DNA from: Desmodesmus armatus
Lineage: Eukaryota > Chlorophyta > Chlorophyceae > Sphaeropleales > Scenedesmaceae
Direction: 5' to 3'
DNA length: 64,000 bases
Assembly (NCBI GenBank): GCA_007449985.2
Contig: VIIQ02000067.1
Location: 62,001-126,000, forward strand
In this document: in pieces, positions 57,223 to 64,000 of the stretch
How positions within the stretch are numbered: the stretch's first letter is position 1
How the letters are laid out: the number at the start of each line of letters is the position of its first letter
Program-made: the position numbers and the translations under genes
The notes under the pieces: model-generated
Database searches by the model: none
Told to the model about the DNA's origin: nothing
What the model saw: only the letters and a program-made list of their open reading frames with translations

Positions 57223-58189
57223 GCTGCCAACAGCACCAGCTGACACAACTGCGGCCACTTGGTTGAGCTTGTTGGATGTTCAACAACAACCCTCATCACG
57301 TATCACGGCGTGGCGGTCGGCCACATGCTGTGTTCTGTGTCAGCACAGCAACTGCTCAACGATCATCATGGTCAAATCAAGTCTTTTCGAGGTGACTCAA
57401 CCAACCTGTCACAGTCGTGCGTCGCGAACTGTTGTTGCCCCTTCCCACGATGGAGCATCAACTTGATTGATTCAGTGCCAGGTCGTGATACAATTTTGGT
57501 GGCAATGTTCCAATGTTTGTCAGGTCTTCTCCCTAGGGACCTGACATGTTGAGCTTGAATGTTGAGTTGAATGTTGAGCTGGGAATTACATTTGTCAGAA
57601 GGTTCTGATGCCCTTGACAAAGTCACGGCATACTGAGAACTGCCCTGGCAAGCCTTGCAATGCAAAAAAGCTGCAAGCTCGTTTGCATCCACTTGCCCCC
57701 ACCTCCCAGCAATGCCTTGATTCACAATGATATTTGAGTTGCAGTCAAGTACTTGCCAGCTTCCTGCCCAAACGTGTGCAGCCTGCTGTTCACAGTGTGT
57801 TGCGCACACGCCTGGCACCCTACACCAAGGAAATGAAAAGATGCCTTCCCTCTCGGGTCGGTTGTGTATTCAACTGCAGTAGGACGTGTAATGGTTCATG
57901 TGGAATACTTTCAGAGCCTCAACCTCAACCGGCAGCGAGCAAGGCCCATATCAATGTGGGGAGTCCCACCGAGGACAGGCTGTCACACAGTGCTGTCCCT
58001 CGAGGGCGCCCAGTTGAATTACGAGCCCATGACCACCTGTTGTGTGGTCAATTATCCGCTCCTGTTCCTACTTCAAAAGTCACTTCTCAACTGTGATCTG
58101 AGTCTGCCACAACCGTGCCTTCACCTCTCTGCTGTGTCCATTCCACGGTCATTTTCGGACATCAGTGCTTACGGTAACTTCGCTTCACC
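57223..58189. promoter_or_regulatory. Divergent upstream region of LRR gene and DUF4079 gene
   Basis: 967 bases between two divergent start codons. No coding signature, repeat or recognised promoter motif was seen. Confidence 0.45.
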
Positions 58190-59939
58190 ATGCTCTCTAC
58201 ACGCCCCTTCACCGGCACACCTAGCCTCGCCCGCTCGGGGCTCCACAGGCACGCTGTGGTGGTGAAGTGCTTGGCCCAGCCACGCCGCCAGGCTGCTACA
58301 CAGGCCCTGAAGCAAGCAACAAACAACACCACAAGCCCCTCACAGGCGCCCTTGCTGGCAGCTGGGGCCCTGCTTGCCCCTTATGTTCTGGACGTCACTG
58401 CTTCTCTGGCAGCAGGTGGCGAGTTTGGCCTGCTGGAGGGCAGGTGGGTGCCAGCAGCATGGAAACGAGGCAAATCATGGGCAAAGCAAGACAATGTGCT
58501 GAGCACAGCATGGCCTGTTGGTCCCCTGCCACCTTGAGTCACTCACTGGACACCAAGGCTGGATGGACACTGTGTTGCAAGGCAGTGGTGTGTGTGGTGT
58601 TGATTGTGGTGGTGGTGCCTGTGGCACCAAGCAGCAGACAAAACATAGAAATGCAGACCCCTGGACGTAAGGCACAGCCCCGCTGCAAGGTTGGCGGTGC
58701 TAATGCTGATCACCAGCACCTGCGTGCATTGCTAATTGTTACCACACACTTTCACCACACACCCTGCCACTTGGGCTGAGGTATGAGCTGTCACTAGGTG
58801 CACCGGGCATCATACCTTTGCAAAGGCACCATCACGTGCCTGCTGACAGGCCCTATGTGCTGCATTGTGCAGGAGTGTTGCGCTGCTTCACCCACTGGTG
58901 ATGGGCATCCTCTTTGCTGCCACCGGTTGGGCTGGCTGGCTGGGCTGGCAGTGGAGGCGCACCCGCACCATTGGTGATGACATCAAGGCCCTCAAGGCCC
59001 AGCTGCCCAAGCCTGCAGCAGACGGGGAGGCACCAGCAGCACCAGCAGCACTCACACAGCAGATCTCAGGCCTGGAGAAGGTGTGTGTGAGGCATCCTGG
59101 CAGCAGATCGCCTGGACAGCTAGCTCAAAGATGTGTGGAGGTTGTCGTGCTTACGTTGCTCTACATTTTGATCTTGCCAGGCCATGCATGTGTTGCTCAG
59201 ACGGTTGTTGTGGTGGGTGTTCCTGCATTCTCCCACTACTAGCTAGCAGTTTCTTGCTGCTTGCAGTGGATACATGCACAGCATGTCCCTTGAAGACCCT
59301 GAAGGCACTTAGCTTGAGCTGTGTTGTGCATGTATCTGTGCCACAGGAGCGCAAGGAGCTGGTTGCAGGCGGCTACCGCGACAAGCACTTCTGGTGGGGC
59401 AGCGTCCTGCTGGGTGGCGGAGTGCTGATTGCTGTCGAGGGATGCCTCAACACATGGTTCCGCACCGGCAAGCTGTTCCCCGGCCCCCACCTGTTTGCTG
59501 GTGCCGGCATTGTGGTGCTGTGGGCGCTGGCAGCTGCCCTGGTGCCACAGATGCAGAAGGGCAACGAAACCGCACGCAATGCACATATTGCGCTGAACGC
59601 AGTCAACCTCGCATTGTTTGCTTGGCAGGTGGGTGCGCGTGTCTCAAATGCCTGACACAGGTGCTGGGTGGTGTGCCTGATATGGGCCGTGTTGTTTTGG
59701 CAGGGGTGCACAGCCCACCATGCAGCAGATGCTCAATAGTAGCAGACAGCACAACAGTGGTAGCCGACAGCAAGATGCATCGCATTGGGCCAGTTGGGGT
59801 TTGTTTTATAGCTGCTCACGCGCTGGCTCAATTGCCTACACCATTCATGTACTGACAGCTGTGTCCGTCACTGTTGCTGCAGGTGCCCACTGGCCTTGAG
59901 ATTGTTGGCAAGGTCTTTGAGTTCACCTCCTGGCCTTGA
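58190..59939 (+). CDS. DUF4079 plastid membrane protein
   Basis: Exons 58190-58443, 58873-59080, 59347-59628 and 59883-59939 sum to 801 bases (266 aa). The N terminus (MLSTRPFTGTPSLARSGLHR...VVVKCLAQPRR) is Ser/Arg-rich without acids and looks like a chloroplast transit peptide. The mature part begins SVALLHPLVMGILFAATGWAG, followed by GWLGWQWRRTRTIGDDIKAL. Next come YRDKHFWWGSVLLGGGVLIA, FPGPHLFAGAGIVVLWALAA and AHIALNAVNLALFAWQVPTG, giving about four membrane helices with conserved His and Trp positions. This is the DUF4079 family of plastids and cyanobacteria. Molecular function is unknown to me; thylakoid or envelope location is inferred. Confidence 0.88.
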
Positions 59940-60388
59940 AGAGTGGAGGCGCTGCTTGTTGATGCTGTGTGGTGTGGTGCGGCTCTGGCAGTGGGTGCAA
60001 TGCAGCCGCTACGGTGGCGCAGAGATCAGTGCAGGCTGAATAATGCGAGTTGTTATTTGGTTTGACTCATCAGGGGTATTTGTTTGACGTGGAATTGTGT
60101 ACCTTCCTTCGTGAGTAAATGGAGCTGAGAAGAGGCCACAAGCATACTCCCCGGCTGCCTTCGGTAGTTGTGGTAGGCTTGCTGAACAGCTGCACTATCA
60201 GTGTAACCTTCAAGGCTGACAAAGGCCAAGTTCAGGATGTATGGATGCACACAGCTTCTCCGCCTTTGTGCCGTGCAACGGGATCCATCAAGCAAAATTG
60301 CCCCTGTGGCACCACCAGCCCAGCATGCGCAGCAGGCCTGGCTTACATCAGTACTGACTGACAACCTTCCGCCAAAAAGCCCAACCAA
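59940..60388. other. Short convergent intergenic region with two poly(A) signals
   Basis: Contains TGTAA (+) at 60202-60206 and TGTAA (-) at 60347-60343. The latter is about 40 bases past the MurE-like stop codon. The transcripts probably end here and may overlap. Confidence 0.5.
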
Positions 60389-63300
60389 CTACTCAAACTC
60401 GACAACAGCTGTCTTGCCGTCAGAGGGGTCAGGCCCCCATGGCAGCTTGCTGCGGTCCAAGTCCACCAGCGCATACAGGTACTCCAGCTTGGCCAGAGCA
60501 TTGCGTGCCTCCACTCGATCATCAAACCAGCCCCGTATGAGCTCCCCCTCCACCACACGCTCTAGCCAGTCTTTGTGGCCCCTGCCGGCTAGCAGCACGA
60601 CATCGCCCTTGGAGGCTGTGCCGATGGCTGCGCGGATGGCCTGGAAACGGTCAGCCATGATGTGCCTGCAGGGGACAGAAACACAACAGCAGAGTCAATC
60701 AGCTTGGACAGCAGCCTGGCAAGTGAAGGGGGTTCCTGTGCAGGGGGGGCCTGTACTGTGCATCACACCAGCATGCAATGCCTTGTTTTTGGACCTGGAT
60801 GCAGCCACCCCGTGCTGCGTGCCTACCCAGGCGTTGCCGTGTAAAAGTAGAGTGCCACAAGCTGCTGGCACAACAAAGGCACTTGCACAGTGCACAGCTT
60901 CAAGTCATCAGCAGGTCCAATACAGTTCAGCACTCACCGCTGCCAGCGCCGCTGCGCGCTGTGTAGGAACGGCTCAAACCATAGCGGCACCTCGTTCTGA
61001 CTCTGGAACACGTTGTACACGTAAGCTGCGTACGGCTCAAACATCTCGTTTGGCCAGCCTGACACAATGTCCTGCACATCAACAGCGGCACAAACACACA
61101 TTCAGAATTGCGCCACCAACACACACAGGTACAATGAGAGGCAGATTGCAAGATACTGTGTCCCATGATATGCCCGCCATAAATCAACACAAAGGTGACA
61201 CAAACAAGCCAGGGTCTACAACATAGCACTTCATGCTTGAGGCTGCTGCGTGTACACACCTGGATGATTTCACGCGGGTCCTCCAGCCCAGGGTCCGAGT
61301 CTGACAAGATGACAAAGTCGCTGCGTTGGTGCGCCACCTCCCCCATGCGCGCTCGGCTCTCGCCACTGGTCACCTGCACCAATCACAGTAGTGGCCGGCA
61401 GAACGACCCGGGTGATTCATTCATATCTCTGTCGGTCGCAGCCTGATGCACTGTAGCAGGGGTCCCTCATCAGGCAGACAAGCGACTTTGTTGTCAGAAT
61501 GCCAAGAGCTCAACACAGGACGTCAAGGCGACAACAGCGCCACATGCACAGGGCCGCGCTGCAGAGCGGCTGCACGCCCAACCTGCTGAGTGCCGTGAAC
61601 TTTTGAAGGTGGTAACTGTGTTGTGATGGCCAGGTGTGTCCTTGCCTTTCCTGAAGGTGGGGTGTGCCTTCACATTTACCATTGAAGGCACACCCCACCT
61701 TCAGGCAAGGCAAGGACACGCCTGGCCATCACAGCAGCAGAGTGTCAACGCGCTCACACAACGCCGCATGCACAGCACACATGCAGCGTGGCAGCTCCTG
61801 CTCCCCCCACCCCCTGCTCCTGGTCGTTGCCATGCATCGCATTTGCGCACCTGCCCGTCACAGCCAAACACTGTGAAGATGCGCTTGGCGCCTGCCTCCC
61901 GCAGGTCATCCAGCACACGTGCCAGCCGCTGCGGCGTGTTGGCTGCGTCAACAACAACTGCAAAGTCCTGCGGCAGCTTGCTGGCGGCGGCTGGCGGCGG
62001 CTGCTCCCCCTCCTCCTCCTCTGGGTCAAACAACTCCAGCTCATTGTTGACCACCTCACACCTGACAGCATGACATCACACGGTGACAGCAGCAGCAGAC
62101 ATTGGTAAGGAAGGACAGCAGGAAGCAAGGCCTCTGCAGCTGGTCTTCTAGCTAAGTTGAACTGCAACGCTGAACTGTACGCCCCCGCTTGGCTGACACC
62201 ATTGATGGCTCAAGGACCTCGATTCAAAGGCGCAGGAAGCAGTTAAGCGCAGTGGCAGGCGCCCACCCCTCCCTTTTAGCTCAATTAATGAAGTAAATCA
62301 ATTAATGAAGTAAATCAAAAAAGGTGCTGTGCTGTCAGCCACGCACCTGCCGGGCACAAACTGCACGGACTCTATGCCTGCACCGATGTCCTCCAGCGGC
62401 AGGTTGAGCAGCACACCCACAGCAACTGCTGCGAGCACGTTGTATACGTTGTGCCGGCCTATCAGGTTTGTGATGATCTCCAGCCGCCCCGATGGGGTGG
62501 CAACAATCATCTGCACAGACAGACGCGCAGGTCGCGTTGAGGACATTGCGCGGGAGGGTGATTATTACACGCACCCACTTGCTGCTGTGAACTCACCAGC
62601 ACCAAAAAGACTGCATATCACACAGCTGACACAAGGGCTGTCAAGTGCTGCGCATATCATACAGCTGACACAAGGTGCTGCATGCATACTGCAGCACTGC
62701 GCAGTCCTGCTGCTGTGTACGTCATGGTCCCTGCTCACCGTTGTTCGCCACAGGCTGAGCTCCAAGCTCTCAACCCGCACATCAGCCCGTGCGTTGTTCA
62801 CGCCGTACGTGATGCAGGGCACACCAGATGCCGCCTCCAACATTGCAGCAGCTGCCTCGTCATCAATGTTGATGACTGCCCGCTGCCTGCTGCCGTCCTG
62901 CAGCTCCCGGAAGTGCTCTAACAACACCTCTAGATGCTCCTGAAACGGCACAGGAGGCAGCAGTATTGGGTGGCAGTCACACAAATGTCAAGAGACCTGC
63001 TTCGTATCACAGCACATTTATAGCCACAGGACTGATAATGCCTTGGGGTGGGAGCACGGCGTGGTTGCCGTTTGGCTAATGCATTGGCCCAAGTTTTCAG
63101 CTGCAGCAAAGTTCGACAGGACTCAGCAGCCGGATGCTGAGTTTTGCCGGCTTTTGCTGCAGCTGAAGTGTGGGCCTGTGCCGCAGCTAAACATCAACCA
63201 AACGTGCTCCCACCCACAGAGACCAGTGCATCCAGCAGTGCAGGGACGTACACAGCAACAGGAAAGTCTCATGCTGCTCCCCAGCTGCTCACCTGTTTGC

Positions 63301-63963
63301 TGCTGAACATGCTGTTGGGGTCCTCTTCACTGTTGGTGAACACTGCAATGGTTGGCTCCACCCACTGCAAGCTGCCAGTGGCCTGCGCCTCTGAGTCCAC
63401 CTCCAGCACAGCAGCTGTGGCGCCTCGGTCCCGCATGCCCGCCAGCAGCCGCTGCAGCATCAGCAACAACAACAGCACCAGTCAGCACAGAAGTCAACTA
63501 ACATTAACTAACTACACAACGTACAATCAAAAAGCTACACACCAGCTCCCCAGCTACACCAGTCAGCCCCGGCAGCTTTGGTCCACCCAGACAATCAGCA
63601 CCCGCAGGACAACCAACAATCCGATAAAGACCAGTCACACCACCACACAACATGCTGTCGTCACGCTATCAGTCACACGGCCTGCTCACCTGCACCCTGA
63701 GTCCGCTAGGTGTGGTCCCCTCCACATTGTAGCGGCCCTGGTAGGGCACTATGTGGAAGGGTGAGGCGCACTCCCGCCCTGCTGCTGGGTCTGGTTCGTC
63801 CGGCAGCCACATGTTGCCATCTGGCTCCATGAGGTGCTCTGCCAGTGCGTACTCTATGCTGCCCATCATGCCTGTCAGCTGCCCTGCCTGCTCCAGCAAG
63901 CCGCGCACCAGCCAGGAGGTGGTGGTCTTGCCGCTGGTGCCCAGCACAGTGACGGTCGTCATG
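60389..63963 (-). CDS. MurE-like Mur ligase, plastid type (5' end outside window)
   Basis: Exons in window: 63963-63690, 63451-63293, 62939-62739, 62510-62347, 62061-61851, 61373-61260, 61071-60938, 60665-60389, about 510 codons. The exon at 63963 starts in phase 2 with an acceptor, so the gene continues beyond the window. The central ATP site is MTTVTVLGTSGKTTTSWLVR (GTSGKTTT against bacterial GTNGKTTT). The middle domain includes IAVFTN, VINIDDEAA and LIGRHNVYNVLAAVAVGVLL. The C-terminal domain includes VVVDAANTPQRLARVLDDLR, IFTVFGCDGQ, ARMGEVAHQRSDFVILSDSDP and GDVVLLAGRGHKDW. Bacterial MurE adds diaminopimelate to UDP-MurNAc-dipeptide. Plant MurE homologues act in plastid gene expression or moss plastid peptidoglycan. 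Here the stretch expected to read TxDHLDxH is NSEEDPNSMF, and the DNPR region reads SDSDPGLEDP. Key substrate residues thus look lost, pointing to a non-enzymatic role. Confidence 0.87.
61622..61733. repeat. 51-bp near-perfect foldback (inverted repeat, 10-base loop)
   Basis: The left arm 61622-61672 (TGTGATGGCCAGGTGTGTCC...GGTGTGCCTTCA) pairs with the right arm 61683-61733 with two mismatches in 51 bp; the loop is CATTTACCAT. It lies in the MurE-like intron 61374-61850. No target-site duplication or transposase is evident. Confidence 0.92.
62281..62318. repeat. AT-rich 17-bp tandem repeat, two copies
   Basis: ATTAATGAAGTAAATCA occurs twice in a row in the MurE-like intron 62062-62346, in a GC-rich setting. 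Confidence 0.85.
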
Positions 63964-64000
63964 CTGCGCCCAGGCCCCTCTGCAGCAACGCAAGCAGGCA

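Overview
The window reads as nuclear DNA of a chlorophycean green alga, close in style to Chlamydomonas, Volvox or Haematococcus. Genes are intron-rich with GT-AG introns and short exons. CAG/CTG-rich low-complexity coding is common, and TGTAA-type polyadenylation signals lie past several stop codons. The gene set is algal or plant: IRE1, a plant-type U-box kinase, an ABCG transporter with a Cys-rich ectodomain, a DUF4079 plastid protein and a plastid-type MurE. I rebuilt exons by hand from splice signals, phase and protein continuity. For most genes the summed exon lengths are divisible by three, which supports the models. No bacterial operons, CRISPR arrays or complete transposons are visible.

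Layout. 1-843 (+): 3' end of an unrecognised gene. 844-3665: non-coding, with diverged repeats. 3666-11777 (-): a large ankyrin / protein-kinase / U-box gene with an apparent one-base frameshift in the kinase activation loop. One of its introns holds a 21-copy 28-bp minisatellite and another holds a tRNA-Val. 12231-20145 (-): IRE1, the ER stress sensor, with two C-terminal CCCH zinc fingers. 20814-22097 (+): RPB11, an RNA polymerase II subunit. 22943-24503 (+): armadillo-repeat protein. 24504-27844: GT-rich then CA-rich convergent intergenic region. 27845-38414 (-): ABCG-type half transporter; its introns contain an inverted telomere-like repeat, an AT-rich island, hairpins and a dead duplicated exon. 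38829-43311 (+): membrane-anchored M43-type zinc metalloprotease. 44602-53019 (-): a secreted, modular protein built from a 758-bp exon/intron cassette repeated nine times without visible change, plus a variant first module and a diverged last one. 54008-57222 (-): leucine-rich repeat protein with a FAM194-like domain. 58190-59939 (+): DUF4079 plastid membrane protein. 60389-63963 (-, 5' end outside the window): MurE-like ligase with degenerate active-site motifs.

Most striking locus. The 44602-53019 gene encodes a signal peptide followed by eleven copies of a short conserved motif (core GIGRFEFLEPDR or GIGNFDFVLPDR). Each copy ends in Gly-Arg-Arg, or Gly-Arg-Lys at the very C terminus. The spacers are Ala/Pro/Lys-rich and, in the last module, diverged. 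This is the architecture of a multicopy precursor of secreted, C-terminally amidated peptides. Green algae are known to possess peptide-amidating enzymes, so I flag it as the best candidate for an undescribed system. A hydroxyproline-rich or arabinogalactan-like wall glycoprotein is the main alternative.

The genes do not form a single pathway. Two secretory-pathway themes recur: ER quality control (IRE1), and secreted or membrane-anchored products (the repeat protein, the metalloprotease and the ABC transporter).
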